From Pelargonium nanum (taxonomy: Eukaryota > Streptophyta > Magnoliopsida > Geraniales > Geraniaceae), in assembly GCA_036897485.1 (NCBI GenBank), contig JAYMTF010001084.1, positions 1 through 26,497 on the forward strand: 26,497 nucleotides of DNA, written 5' to 3'. Shown here piece by piece: positions 11,167 through 22,847 of this stretch. A program made the position numbers and the translations under genes. Below the pieces are notes generated by a model, which was not told the origin of the DNA, ran no database searches, and was given only the letters and a program-made list of their open reading frames with translations. Each line of letters starts with the position of its first letter. The stretch's first letter is position 1.

Positions 11167-12075
11167 AAGGTCATGTCCTTCAAGGCTAAAGTGCTAAAAC
11201 ACTATCAAGAATTTAAGGTCGCATAGCCTCTATCAAGCTGCTAGATCGTCAAGATGATAAATGCTTTTATAACCTAAATGTACCTTTCACTATCTTCAGG
11301 AGGTGAGTGGATGTTTCAAAATTCAATCGGGTGCCCCGAGAGACATACCATGAGCTTACCACGAGCCTCACATCATCATCAACTAATCACACGATGCCAC
11401 ATTGCCGATCATATGTTTGAGTATGAAACCCCCTAGTCGATAAGAAATATGGTCCATTATTGCTAATTTTCACATACTCCACTCTCATCCTCTCTAAAGT
11501 TGGTATTGCTTTGAGAACTGTCACGACACAACATATACTGATTCTCAAACCCCAAATGAAATTTCCAAACAACGTCCTGATTTTTTATCTAACGATGCGT
11601 TTATCTTGTAATATCCACGTTCCCGCTCCTAAGACCGAAATCGAAGACCGAATAACCTAATCTCTAACCAAAGAACCTCGACCCGTCCAACAATGGACCG
11701 ACCCATCATACCATATTTGACATAGGGTTAAAAAAATTTAACATCCAAAACAAGCCTTGCTAGTCTAAAATAAGCTAAAAAACAGAGTGCCAAGCGTAGT
11801 AGCATTGATGCAGACAGTGACATGTATGGGTGCTTGGTGTCCCATGTCCATGAATCCTCATCGGATCGCCTATTGTCTCTTTCCTTCCCAACACAACCAA
11901 CGGACCGCATGCACTAAATTACAACCCACTTGTCTCACTAATTAGCATCCAAACAAACAACTTCAATCCATAAACTCCAAAAACCCGCAATTTTCTTTCA
12001 TTTTCCATCACACTCTACACGTTGCTTCTACCTGCAACCAGCTCCTGTTTTGACTCTCGACGAAGCCGATTTGCG

Positions 12076-15000
12076 ATGTTGCTCGTGAACGCCCTAACCC
12101 TAGCTCGGACCGTCGCCAATTCCGTCTCCCCAAACGACATCGTTTTCGAGGCCGATGACATTCCCTTCGGCTCCGCCTGGTGGTTCGTCTACGCCGGAGT
12201 TTCGTGCTTTCTCGTCCTCTTCGCCGGAATTATGTCCGGCCTCACTTTGGGCTTGATGTCTCTCGGTCTCGTCGAGCTCGAGATCCTCCAGAGAAGCGGC
12301 ACCTCCGCCGAGAAGAAGCAAGCCGGTTGGTCTTGTGTTTGTGTTTTTTTTTCTTTCTCTGCAGTCAACTGTTGGATTGTCGAAATGGGTTGCATGTTTG
12401 GTGTTCGTTTGTTTGGTTAAATTGTCACATGGGTTTTGATTAGAAGCATGAGAATCGGATTGGTCCATCTAAAGTTTGGAACTTTATGTGTGTTGAGTTA
12501 GGAAAGGTGATTATGGAGTAATTTACACTTGTTTTGGGATGTTGGGTTAATGCTTGATTTGCAAATAGCTTGAAGAAGTGGGATTGTTGATGATGTTGCT
12601 TAGTTTGGTAAGGTCTCCGCCTTGAAGAAGCAAGCCGGTTGGTCTTGTGTTTGTGTTTTTGTTTCTCTGCAGTCAACTATTGGATTGTTGAAATGGGTTG
12701 CATGTTTGGTGTTCGATTGTTTGGTTAAATTGTCACATGGGTTTTGATTGATCCATCTAAAGTTTGAAACTTTATGTGTGTTGAGTTGGGAAAGGTGATT
12801 CTGGTGTAATTTACACTTATTTTGGGCTGTTGGGTCAATGCTTGATTTGCTAATAGCTTGAAGGAGTGGGGTTATTGATGATTTTGCTTAGTTTGGTAAG
12901 GTAGTGATTAGATTTCTGTTAGGTTGGCCAATCACAGGACTGTTTCATCTAATGAGGAAACAACATGAATCTCAACTATTGGATTGTCGAAATGGGTTGC
13001 ATGTTTGCTGTTCAATTGTTCGGTTAAATTGTCACTTGGGTTTTGATTAGAAGCATAAGAATTGGATTAATCCATCTAAAGTTTGGAACTTTATGTGTGT
13101 TGAGTTAGGAAAGGTGATTCTGGAGTGATTTTCACTTGTTTTGGGATGTTGGGTTAATGCTTGATTTGCTATTAGCTTGGAGAAGTGGGATTGTTGATGA
13201 TTTTGCTTAGTTTGGTAAGGTAGTGATTAGATCTCTTTTAGGTTGGCCAATCACAGAACTGTTTCATCTAATGAGGAAACAACATGGGTTTGAAGCTTTG
13301 TACTATCTCCTTTTTCTGCTAATTTTGCTATTTACTTTTTGTTCCTTTTTATTGGATTATTTTGGTGTTTCATATTTGGATTCCATTTATGCAGCTACTA
13401 TCCTACCAGTTGTTCAGAAACAGCACCAGCTTCTGGTGACTTTGCTTCTATGCAATGCTTGTGCCATGGAGGTAATTGATCCTATGAATTCCCTTCTGTT
13501 TAGACTTTGTTGCCTTCTCCATTTGAGGAGGCTTTATGACAATTGGAAAGCAAAGTTCTTTCTTGCTTCTATTGAAAAATAATCTGAACCTTGGATAGCA
13601 ACTTCTTTTTTCCTGATTTGTTTTTGCAGCATTTTAGTTACTGTTTTATTAGTTTTATTGTAAACCGTTGATGTTTCTAGTAGTTGACCAGTAAAAACAG
13701 AAATTTTGTTTTCTTTCAAGGTCTTTCAGAATCTGGGAGAACAGTTTTATTTTCTCTCTGATAAAACTTTCTCATACAATTTCATCTCCCTAGTGATGAC
13801 CGCGTTTTTTTCTTATGCATCTGTCTTTAGATCTATCGAAAAATATTCGTGTATGACATCTTACTGAATTGTGCTGTATCATGTGTTATTGTATCTGCAG
13901 GCCCTTCCCATATACCTTGACAAGATTTTTCATCCCTTTGTTGCTGTTTTGCTGTCTGTAACTTTTGTTCTGGCTTTTGGAGAGGTACAGTGGGCTTCCA
14001 ACTCATGAACCCATTTGCAGTCTTTCTACCTTTAAGTAGGCCCAACTTTTTCCCCTATTTTGTTTTGTTAGGTTATTCCACAAGCCATATGTTCAAGATA
14101 TGGATTATCTGTTGGCGCAAATTTTGTGTGGCTCGTGCGCATTCTTATGATTATATGTTATCCTATTGCGTTCCCTATTGGAAAGGTAATTCTTCATATG
14201 TAAGTTGAGTTTTAATTTCAAGTTCACTAGTTCAGAGATCACAGTGTCATGTAGCTGCTTTTAGCCTTTTGTGCTGATGTCGCATTACCAAGTTGTTTTT
14301 CATCTGTAATAATATTATCTCGTAAGATGCCACACGTAGTGATAAATTGGTTATGGTTCCCGTTGGACATGTTTGAATTTTAACACGTGTATTTGGAGAG
14401 GAATTTTCGAGGTATCACAGTTTCAAATGTAAAACAACTAGTGAAATTCAATGAATATGCAAAAGGTGTAACGAGTAGAACCTAATGCTAATGTGCTCGA
14501 TCATTTTCACATCTTATTACAATGCTTTCTACAACTGAATAGACCTTTAACTTTGTAGATTGCTAAATCACAATCATAAATTGCAAAATGCAGTTGGACA
14601 AGATACTCGCTGCATTTGTGTTGAACACATATCTAATGTAAATTTGTTTTCAGGTTCTAGATGCTGTTCTTGGACACAGCGATGCTTTGTTTCGGCGAGC
14701 TCAGTTGAAAGCCCTTGTTAATATCCACGGCCAAGAGGTGACCTGGAACTTTTATATGTCATATATATAGTGTAGAATATTGTTTGTAATTTGTATGTGA
14801 AGAAATATTGGAATTGGTAGGATAGATGTTCGGGTTTTCTAGGTTTTCCATCTTCTCAATATTTGTTGTTTATGTTCATTTCAGGAAGGAAAAGGAGGCG
14901 AGCTTTCACACGATGAGACAACAATTATCAGTGGGGCGCTAGATTTGACGGCAAAGGTATTCTCTTATTCAAGCAATGTAGAGGTTCCTTTGGTTTCATT

Positions 15001-15779
15001 ACTTTGTAACTCTGTGACGTTGGATGCTATCTTAACCATTTTGCTTTATGGAGGGTGAAAAAGAATATGTGGACTATAGCCATCTATGGTTGATACATGA
15101 GAAAGCCCATTACACATGTCACTTCAAATTTATGATTTATCTATACGTTGACTGTAGATATATGTGAAGCATCTTCACTTATGGCTATTTTTGTCTCTTG
15201 CACATCTTCTTGGAAGTTGAAAAGTGACATTCCTATTCGTAGTCTTTCCATTAATATCAGTTTATATCATGTTCAAATTTCGTAGATTGACCTGTTGTAG
15301 TGAATAGTACTGAAATATTATTCCCGTGTGCCTCTGTGTGTAAACTAAAATAGGCTATATTAAGAATTCCTTTTATAATGAGACGTGGACCTTTAAGTTG
15401 TATTCAAGTGACTGGTAATTGTCACCCTGCATGAGCTTCTCCCATTATACGTGCCTTGGTGATTATTGAACTTAATTTGTACTGGATATGTGCAGACTGC
15501 AGAGGAGGCTATGACACCTATAGAATCAACATTTTCGTTGGATGTTAACTCAAAATTGGACTGGTAATTTATTTTTATCCTCTTTATCTCTATCTCTCCT
15601 CTCTTCAACATTTTCGTTGAAAGGTACAAGTTGTCATATTTGTGCACATCTAGGTGGCCTGTAAAGTTCTTGTACATTATATTGCCTTACTGATTTTGTT
15701 CTCCTATTCGAAGTCGGTCTTTGCTTACACAATTTTTTTGTTTTTCTTTTTGGTAAATAATGGAACATTGATATAGAGA

Positions 15780-15820
<41 letters not shown>

Positions 15821-17286
15821 ATGGTTCAACTTCAAGGAACAAAACATCTAATTAATCTCATTTTTTATGTCACGATCTTTAAAATAGTTCATTTCTTGAA
15901 TAATTTTCTCAAACCTAATAATGCAGGGAGGCAATTGGGAAAATTCTTGCACGAGGTCATAGTCGCGTACCTGTCTATTCTGGCAATACTAAAAACATCA
16001 TTGGTCTTTTACTGGTGGGTGCAAAACTCAATCTTTTATCTCAAATCTTCTTTTTATCACATTTGGTCTTTTTTCATTTTGTTATACTTGTCCAACTTAT
16101 TGTGGAATTGGTTGCTTATTTTTGTAACCACATCCTTATCACGGATGCAGGTAAAAAGTCTTCTCACTGTACGAGCAGAAACAGAGACTCCAGTTAGCGC
16201 TGTTTCCATCCGGAGAATGCCTAGGTGAACCATAAATCCCCATTTTGTCGCTTTTCCTTAACATTTCATTGCAAATACTCACTTTTCATGCATTGGTATC
16301 TCAGGGTTCCGGCTGATATGCCGTTGTACGATATCCTCAACGAGTTTCAAAAGGGAAGCAGTCATATGGCAGCTGTAGTGAAGGTTAGTAAAAGAAGCAA
16401 GAACACTCAGCTTTTCTTCAATGGAGAGAGAATTGAGGAGGACAAAGAGGCGTATAGGACTTCCCAATTAACTACCCCTTTGCTATCAAAGCAAGATGAA
16501 ATGTCGGAGAGTGTTTTTGTCAATATCGATAATGCTTCAATGGGTACCACATACAAACCATCCCCTCAACAAAACGGTGCAGCTATAAATAGTTTGGTCC
16601 ATCTGACAGAAGACGTTGAAGATGGGGAAGTCATTGGCATCATTACCTTGGAGGATGTTTTCGAAGAACTTCTGCAAGTAAGCTATGCTTAAACCACCTG
16701 AATCCGATACTGTTAGTAGAGATGTGCCCAACCTTTAGGTGGTCGGGGCTGACACTCTCGTAAATTATGCCAACCTTTAGTGGTTTCCTAATATTATATG
16801 TTTTGCACGAGAGACACCCATACGGCATACACTCTCTCCATATGTTTCTTGCATGATCTGTAGATAGCTTTGCTGATTCCCTTCACCAATGCAGGAGGAA
16901 ATTGTAGACGAGACTGATGTATACATCGATGTACATAAAAGGTATAACGGGTTTCTTGGTTTCTCATTTGTGATACGCCATGATAACTAACATCAACATG
17001 AAATTTATCATGTTGCAGAATACGTGTGGCTGCTGTTGCAGCTGCTTCATCCGTGGCCCGAGTTCCATCAAGTTGGAGACTGACGGGTCAAAAACCCGCA
17101 GTAAGTGTGAGTCAATCTCTCAACTTTGCAATTGTTTTGTTAGTTTCTTTCAACTATCATAACGCGAACATGACAATACATACTATTGCGTTTACATTTC
17201 AGGGAAGTCAAAATAGGCAGGGAAACACACCTAGAAAATCCCCGGAAGATGGCGCACACTTCATCAAGTTATCGGAAAATTCTTGA
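12076..17286 (+). CDS. CNNM/CorC-like DUF21 and CBS-pair membrane protein (13 exons, complete)
   Basis: A 498-residue protein of the CNNM/CorC family, linked to magnesium transport; plant members have been proposed as magnesium-release proteins. Exons: 12076-12325, 13395-13471, 13901-13984, 14072-14185, 14654-14737, 14885-14956, 15496-15563, 15927-16014, 16151-16224, 16305-16677, 16895-16941, 17019-17100, 17203-17286. All introns are GT-AG and frame closes to a TGA. The DUF21 domain starts with WWFVYAGVSCFLVLFAGIMS and GLTLGLMSL (residues 35-63), with further membrane segments at about 97-115, 122-142 and 152-177. Then come RRAQLKALV, GELSHDETTIISGALDLT, and CBS 1 from MTPIESTFSLDV (233). CBS 2 is split by a variable insert of about 75 residues (331-408) before IGIITLEDVFEELLQEEIVDETD. 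The first ATG in the leader is at 12076. Family is secure; substrate and membrane location are not shown by sequence. Confidence 0.94.
12303..13290 (+). repeat. Triplicated unit (about 300-310 bp) spanning exon 1 end and intron 1 of the CNNM gene
   Basis: The word TCAACTRTTGGATTGT, followed by GAAATGGGTTGCATGTTTG and a long shared tail ending TTGCTTAGTTTGGTAAGGT, starts at 12365, 12673 and 12972. Copy 2 also repeats the 3' end of exon 1: GAAGAAGCAAGCCG plus donor GTTGGTCTTG at 12625-12647, matching 12313-12335. A second segment, GTAGTGATTAGAT through GGAAACAACATG, is present after copy 2 (12901-12967) and after copy 3 (13220-13287), so the third copy arose by a separate duplication with different ends. 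Confidence 0.93.
15784..15818. repeat. (CT)n microsatellite in CNNM intron 7
   Basis: About 17 uninterrupted CT units between exons 7 and 8. It lies about 110 bp from the acceptor, so it is not the splice polypyrimidine tract itself. Confidence 0.95.
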
Positions 17287-18580
17287 TAGCGTCTTCCTGG
17301 CAACGAGAGATCTCTCGCGAATTGGCAACGTATCAGCGAAGTCTTTGTCGTAGTTATATTTTCCACGCCACGACTAGTTAGTGTGATCGGTCGGATTTAC
17401 ATAACTACGTTGAGTAGAATGAGTGTGTGAGTGTGTCTGTGTACAGTTAGTCTGTTCAGATTTTCATGTGGTTTTGCTAGAGTTGTTTGAAGTGCAGTTT
17501 ATGTAAAATGAAGTTGATATGTCTGTGGACATGCATAAGGAACAAAAGGAAAAAAGGAAGAAAAAAAAGAGTATAATCCAAATTTTGGATTTTCTAATTT
17601 CTTTGTACTACCCTATCTCTTATTGGAGATGCATATGGGTGGATGTGATACTCTTGAAAAGTTGGATAATTATGTGGAAATTCATGTGATGGATTTTTTT
17701 TGGGGTGTTAAATCATGTTTAAATTTTTATACAATGTGTGACAATTTAGGCTGTGGGTTGGATCACAAAATTTAGATGTTCATAATTTTTTTAACTTTTG
17801 ATCGGTACTAATTAATTTTACCAAATGATGAAACATGCCAGGACTGACGAAAAAATTGCTTGCTAAAACCACCACCCGCTTTTTCGTTTGGTATGTGGCT
17901 TGCATCATAAGATATATGTTCATATAATCATTCTCACAGTGACAAACTTGAAACATATTATAAAGGAAAATGCCCAACATGATTTTCAAATAGCCGATTA
18001 GTTCTTGAACTTTTATCTACGCTGATTTAGGTCTTTCACTACTTTCAATACATTCCAAAATAAGGCGAAATTGGTTTTAATCGATCCTTGCTGATGAATT
18101 TACTAACGGAAGCTGTGAAATCTAATTAACTTGATTAAAATCTAAATAAAATTTAAATTTTGATGACAATTTTTTTTTTCCAAACACAACCACCACATTA
18201 CATTTATTGAAAGGAAATTCATGCTTTCTTGGGTGATATGGTAATTTGGATTTTATTAGTATAAGATTTTTTGTTGTTGATAAAATTAGTATAAGATTTG
18301 AAAATAAGATCTTGTGCATTGGGCCATTAATAGTTAATTAATTAGTTAAAAAAAATTATATCAGCAATGCATTAAACAACCAATAAGAATGTTCCAAATA
18401 TAGCGGCGGACCCACTAATCAAGTAAAACGTCAGAATTTAAATATTTTAAAATAAATCATCTACATGGAAAAAGTCCACTACTAATGGACGAAAATGCCC
18501 TCCAAGTATAGTAGAAATAACACTTGCGAATCCAATTACTTAGCTGCATTGATCTCCTCACCGACTCTTCATTTTCCCGA
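17287..18580. other. Intergenic DNA between CNNM and CUE genes
   Basis: Holds the 3' UTR of the CNNM gene and the promoter of the CUE gene. It is AT-rich with runs of T and A; I see no coding sequence, RNA gene or named element. A precise polyadenylation site or TATA box cannot be set with confidence. Confidence 0.6.
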
Positions 18581-18669
18581 GAAACAAACACTACAAATAG
18601 CTTTTACACCAATCGCTTTTTTCTATGCCTCTGCACATCCTCTCAGAAAATCTTTAATCTCTCGAAAAG

Positions 18670-19120
18670 GTACGTTCTTTAACGCCGTTTTCAATCTCTG
18701 AGTCGTGGATGATTTGAAAACCATGATCAATTTCGAACGATTAAGCATGTGTGTTGTGTTGCTCTGCTTTGGAATCATCATTTTTAGGTTGTGATTTTTT
18801 ATGATGCATTGTGTGCTTACGCTTCTCTTCCTGTTCTATTTGAATTTCCTGGTTTCTTAGCTCCCAAACTGGAAATCTAGGGTTTGTACGCTCTGATTTT
18901 AGAAAATTGAGCTGTTTGATTCTTGGTCGCTGAATTGTGAGTTCGGATTGTTTGGTTTCATTTCTTAATTACTGTTTGATTTTATCTTCAAGCTTTTTCC
19001 CTGAAAGTTTAATCCTCAGTAGTGGTGCACTATGGGAAAAGCTTAGGTTTATATAGGTTACTGCTTGTTCATGTTCTCACTGTGTTGATTTTGTTTATGT
19101 TGCTTTTACTATTATTGCAG
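18670..19120 (+). other. Probable 5' UTR intron of the CUE gene
   Basis: CTCGAAAAG followed by GTACGTTC is a good donor at 18669/18670, and ACTATTATTGCAG ends at 19120, 17 bases before the start codon. The interval is T-rich as in plant introns and has no long frame leading to the ATG. A leader intron just before the start codon is common in plant genes; here it is inferred from splice signals only. Confidence 0.6.
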
Positions 19121-19137
19121 ATCATTAGCTCTTCAAC

Positions 19138-22100
19138 ATGGGCTTCAGTTCTGTGTGTAAAGCACTGCAGGAGATATTTCCAGAGGTATATAATTTGATG
19201 ATGCTTAATTGCTAATCTTTTGATAGTTCTATTTACTTGTTTTTTTTTTCGAAGAATTTTTTTCATGTTGCTTTCACTCACCAAGAATTGGAATGGATCC
19301 TCCAGCGTTTAAAATATCAATGTTTCAGAGTAGTCTTTGCCTGATCGGCTGATCTATTTATTGCTTCTAAAGTGATGCCCTGTCCTCTCTTTGCTCTTGT
19401 ACTACACAGGTGGATGCCCGTTTGCTGAGGGCTGTAGCAATAGAGCACCCCAAGGATGCTGATCATGCAGTGGAGGTTGTTCTAACTGAAGTTATTCCGT
19501 ATATGGAAAAAAGTTCTGATTCTTCTGGTTCTAGATCTGGAAATCAGTCATCTAGAGATCCATCAATTGGAGGTAATGCTAATTTAAGATATTGTCTAAT
19601 GTTATTCCAATGTAATAAACTCTATTTTGTTGTACTTATTCTTTGTTTGATTTTATAAAGTTGATTTAGTTTTGTATTGATATGATTATAGCTTTTTATA
19701 TGTTTACTGTAAATAGTAGTTGGACCTGCAGAAGATAATTCTCAGAATTCTCTGATTCGTCGACGGCCAGCAAGATCAATAGTTATTGAAGACAAAAGTG
19801 ATTCTAAACCTACTGCAGGTCCAAATTATTCTGTTTGATGTATAAAATTGATATAGTTTTGCATTGATACGATTTAACGTTTATTATTTGATTACTTTAC
19901 AATGTAGTTGGGCCTGCAGAAGATAATTCTCTGATTCGTCAACGACCAGCAAGATCAATATTTATTGAAGAGAGAAGTGTTTCTAGTCCTACTGGTGGTG
20001 CCAATCATTCTGATGCAACATCTCACGGGAAGAATCTCGTTGAATACATTGTTGTTGATGAAGATAAAAAGTTGACCTCTTTTGGCAAGAGTGAAGAAGT
20101 GAGTGATGAAGTTGGTTTGGATCATGTTGAAAATGTCAATCAACAAGGACTTGTGAGTACTGAAAGTGAGAAACTGAATCCAATGGAGAAGGCTCAGGAT
20201 ATTAGTGTTGAATGTTTGGATGAGAAAACGGCCAAGGGCAACACAACTGTTTCTTTATTGGAAGATGAACATGTTTGCAAGCTTAATAATCTGATGTGTG
20301 AAAATTTTGATCAAACTCAAGAAATTAATCAATCTGGGGTGGAGAAGACTGTAAATGGCAACACAACTGTATCTGCAGTTGAAGATGAAGATTGTTGCAA
20401 GCTTAATAATCTGAATTGTGAAGATGATGAAATCAGTGCTCCTCAGTTAGAATCATGCTTTGAAAACTCCCAACTTCAGATCATCTCCTCCGTTGCATGT
20501 ACCTCAGATGCTCCTGAATCTTGTCTGCAACATGATTTTTCTGATTGTCAGAAGAGTTCTCACAGTTATAATTCTAACCAAGATTGTTCAGAGAGTGGTA
20601 TGGTTAGTATTGACGATGAGGCTGATTTGCTTAGCCGATCTGTACAAATTTCTGGAGTAGATCTTCTTGAAGGAATTATAGAAGAGGCCAAAAATAACAA
20701 GGTATGATTTTTGAGTCCTTTATTCACCTCTTCATGTGTTTGAGATGTCTAATATTTGGCAACTTTTTGTTGTGACAATGTCTAATTTTTCCATGATACT
20801 GCAGAAAACTTTGTTTTCAGCTATGGAATCAGTCATAACTATGATGGAACAGGTGGAAATGCGGGAAAAGGCTGCTGAACAAGCTAAAGAAGAAGCTATG
20901 AACGGGGGTTCTGATATCCTCCTAAAAGCTAAAGAAATAAAAGAGATGTTGGTCCATGCCAAGGAAGCAAATGACATGGTTGTGTATTTTTTTAATAATT
21001 ATAAAACATTTGTAATTTTCATACAGTATTTTGCTTGTTCTAAGTGTGAACTGTGAAGTTTGAGTCTGTTTTCCTTGCATTATGCAGCATGCAGGAGAGG
21101 TTTATGGTGAGAAGTCAATTCTTGCTACTGAAGTAAAAGAGCTCCAATCACGTCTGCTCATTTTGTCAGATGAAAGAGATTGCTCTCTTGCAATTCTTAA
21201 CGAGGTATATTTACATTATGTTCTAACAAGTCTTTCTTTTTCTCTATGTTCTATTAACTGATAAATTGGTTTTTGACAGATGCGTGAGACTCTTGAAGCT
21301 CGACTAGCTTCAGCAGAAGAGATGATGAGAGCTGCATTAATCGAAAAGCAAAGAAAGGAAGAGTCTGCTCTAAATGTACTTGCTGAGCAAGAAGCCATCA
21401 TGGAGAAGGTAGTCCAAGAGTCTAAGATGCTTCAACAAGAGGCTGAGGAAAATTCCAAGGTTGGATTGTATTCAGTAGAAAGAATTTTCTGTTTCTCATT
21501 TAACTCTACTTTTACTTTGTTCCCTGCTTACTATAAGTTTGCTTTTATACGTGCAGTTACAGGAGTTTCTTATTAATCGAGGCCATGTTGTGGATATGCT
21601 GCAGTAAGTTAACCACCCTCTCTTTGAAATGAGATAGATGAAGCTGAATAAGTACACTAAGCATTTCCACTGTTATGGAATGGTTTGAAGTTTGTTCACA
21701 CTGACTACATTCTCTATTGATTTTTATACATTTTTCTTTGATAAAAGTTATTTTTTATTATAAGCAAAACTGATTTGTGAAGTTCAATATTCACTGGCAT
21801 CTTGCTTTTCTTATACTGATTCTTGAGCACTTTCATTGTACTTTGAAAGGAAATGACTTTCTTCCTCTCTTCGCAGAGGTGAAATATCTGTGATATGCCA
21901 GGATGTCAGAACACTCAAAGAAAAGTTTGATCAACGCCTTCCGTTAAGTCAGTCTTTTACCTCAAGCCAGACAACATGCAAATTAGCTTCATCAGGCTCA
22001 TCCTTGAAAAGTGCGGTATCAGACCTTGATATTGAACATAATTTATCTAAAACTCCCAAGACTAGTCCTTCAACATCAATGATCAATGGAGAATCCCCGA

Positions 22101-22216
22101 AAAGCCCCACAACATCAACAAACCATGGAGAATCGCCCAAATCTGGCATACATAAGGAGGATAGAGTTCAAAATGACCACAAGTCTCTTCTTGATGATGG
22201 ATGGGACTGGTTGTAA
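19138..22216 (+). CDS. CUE-domain (ubiquitin-binding) protein with coiled coil, 9 coding exons, complete
   Basis: A 654-residue plant CUE protein. The CUE domain binds ubiquitin; the role of these long plant members is not established. Exons: 19138-19185, 19410-19572, 19717-19818, 19908-20701, 20805-20978, 21088-21204, 21280-21459, 21557-21603, 21877-22216. All are GT-AG and in frame. The N-terminus MGFSSVCKALQEIFPE joined to VDARLLRAVAIEHPKDADHA forms the three-helix CUE fold at about residues 3-48, including the FP motif. A Ser-rich acidic middle follows, with a duplicated segment (71-104 and 105-134) and two 40-residue repeats (210-289). Residues about 375-540 are rich in Glu, Lys, Ala and Met with heptad character, a likely coiled coil. 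The tail has two NGESPKS/HGESPKS words and ends DDGWDWL. The donor of exon 5 (ATG then GTTGTG) is weak. Length and domain order match a known long class of plant CUE proteins. Confidence 0.92.
19660..19990 (+). repeat. Duplicated exon-intron unit (CUE exons 3 and 4 start)
   Basis: Both exon 3 and the start of exon 4 read GTTGG-CCTGCAGAAGATAATTCT, then CTGATTCGTC, GGCCAGCAAGATCAATA or its one-base variant, and ATTGAAGA. The preceding introns are also alike: TTGATTTAGTTTTGTATTGA near 19662 and TTGATATAGTTTTGCATTGA near 19849. The repeat period is about 190 bp, so an exon with its upstream intron was duplicated in tandem. Confidence 0.9.
20222..20461 (+). repeat. Two 120-bp in-frame repeats in CUE exon 4
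   Basis: Residues 210-249 and 250-289 align without gaps. EKTAKGNTTVSLLEDEHVCK and EKTVNGNTTVSAVEDEDCCK open them, each followed by LNNL. The 40-codon period keeps the reading frame. The function of this acidic segment is unknown. Confidence 0.9.
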
Positions 22217-22551
22217 ACGCAGCTGTCTAGAGATGATGACATTTAAGCTTTACAAATTTGCAGCTTAATAGTATTTGGCATTATGTGGCTTAGTACCCTA
22301 TGTTTATATTTTATTTTCCCAGCATAGATTGGAATTGCATAATTTTGAACACAATCGAGCTCTATATATATGATACAAACTCTTCTGGTGATTTTTCTTT
22401 CCCCTTTGCGCACATGTTTAGTTATGGCTAATGAATGCGAGATTCAGTTCCGCTTTGAATATGGTTGTGTATCACTTGTATACATTTCAATGCACACATT
22501 CTTCTTTGATTGGTATTGTTCTGATTTGCATCTTGGAATCTATTATCTGTA

Positions 22552-22744
22552 TGGAAAATATCTCTCAACTTCCTTAATTGTACTTTTAACTGTTTCATGC
22601 TTAATGCAGGGGACATATCTTTGTTTCTTTGCATGCTGCAAGTGTATTATATTGAAAATATCTCCCTTAATTGTACTTTTAACTGTTCCATGCTTAATGC
22701 AGAGGGACATATCTTTGTTTATTTGGATGCTGCAAGTGTATAAT
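22552..22744. repeat. 93-bp tandem duplication 3' of the CUE gene
   Basis: CCTTAATTGTACTTTTAACT, then TGCTTAATGCAG, GGACATATCTTTGTTT and ATGCTGCAAGTGTAT, occurs at 22572 and again at 22665 with few changes. It lies about 340 bp past the CUE stop codon, in or beyond the 3' UTR. Open frames through it are by-products of the repeat. Confidence 0.9.
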
Positions 22745-22847
22745 ACGGTACATGGCTTGGTTTTGCTGTAGTTGGTTCCATTCACTTTCATTTAAAATCT
22801 GATATTTTGTTGAAGCTATTGTTATGCAGAAGCATAGCTTGATGACC

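Larger units (their letters stand above)
10116..11960. other. Degenerate intergenic sequence, probably retroelement-derived in part
   Basis: No intact gene. The part to about 11260 has GC content and broken open frames unlike the AT-rich intergenic DNA elsewhere, and it directly follows the gag relic, so it may be decayed retroelement body. It also carries a GGA/GAA microsatellite and a 42-bp direct repeat, listed separately. From 11260 to the CNNM gene leader nothing is recognised. Confidence 0.4.

Noticed and set aside
12022..12075. N-terminal extension of the CNNM protein by 18 residues
   Set aside because: The codon at 12022 is TTG, not ATG. The first ATG in the leader is at 12076, which also fits the family N-terminus.
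15634..15822. A minus-strand frame with an Arg-Glu repeat
   Set aside because: It is the reverse reading of the CT microsatellite inside a CNNM intron.
22370..22771. A 133-codon plus-strand frame after the CUE gene
   Set aside because: It is made of the 93-bp tandem repeat in AT-rich 3' flanking DNA and has internal repeats only because of that.
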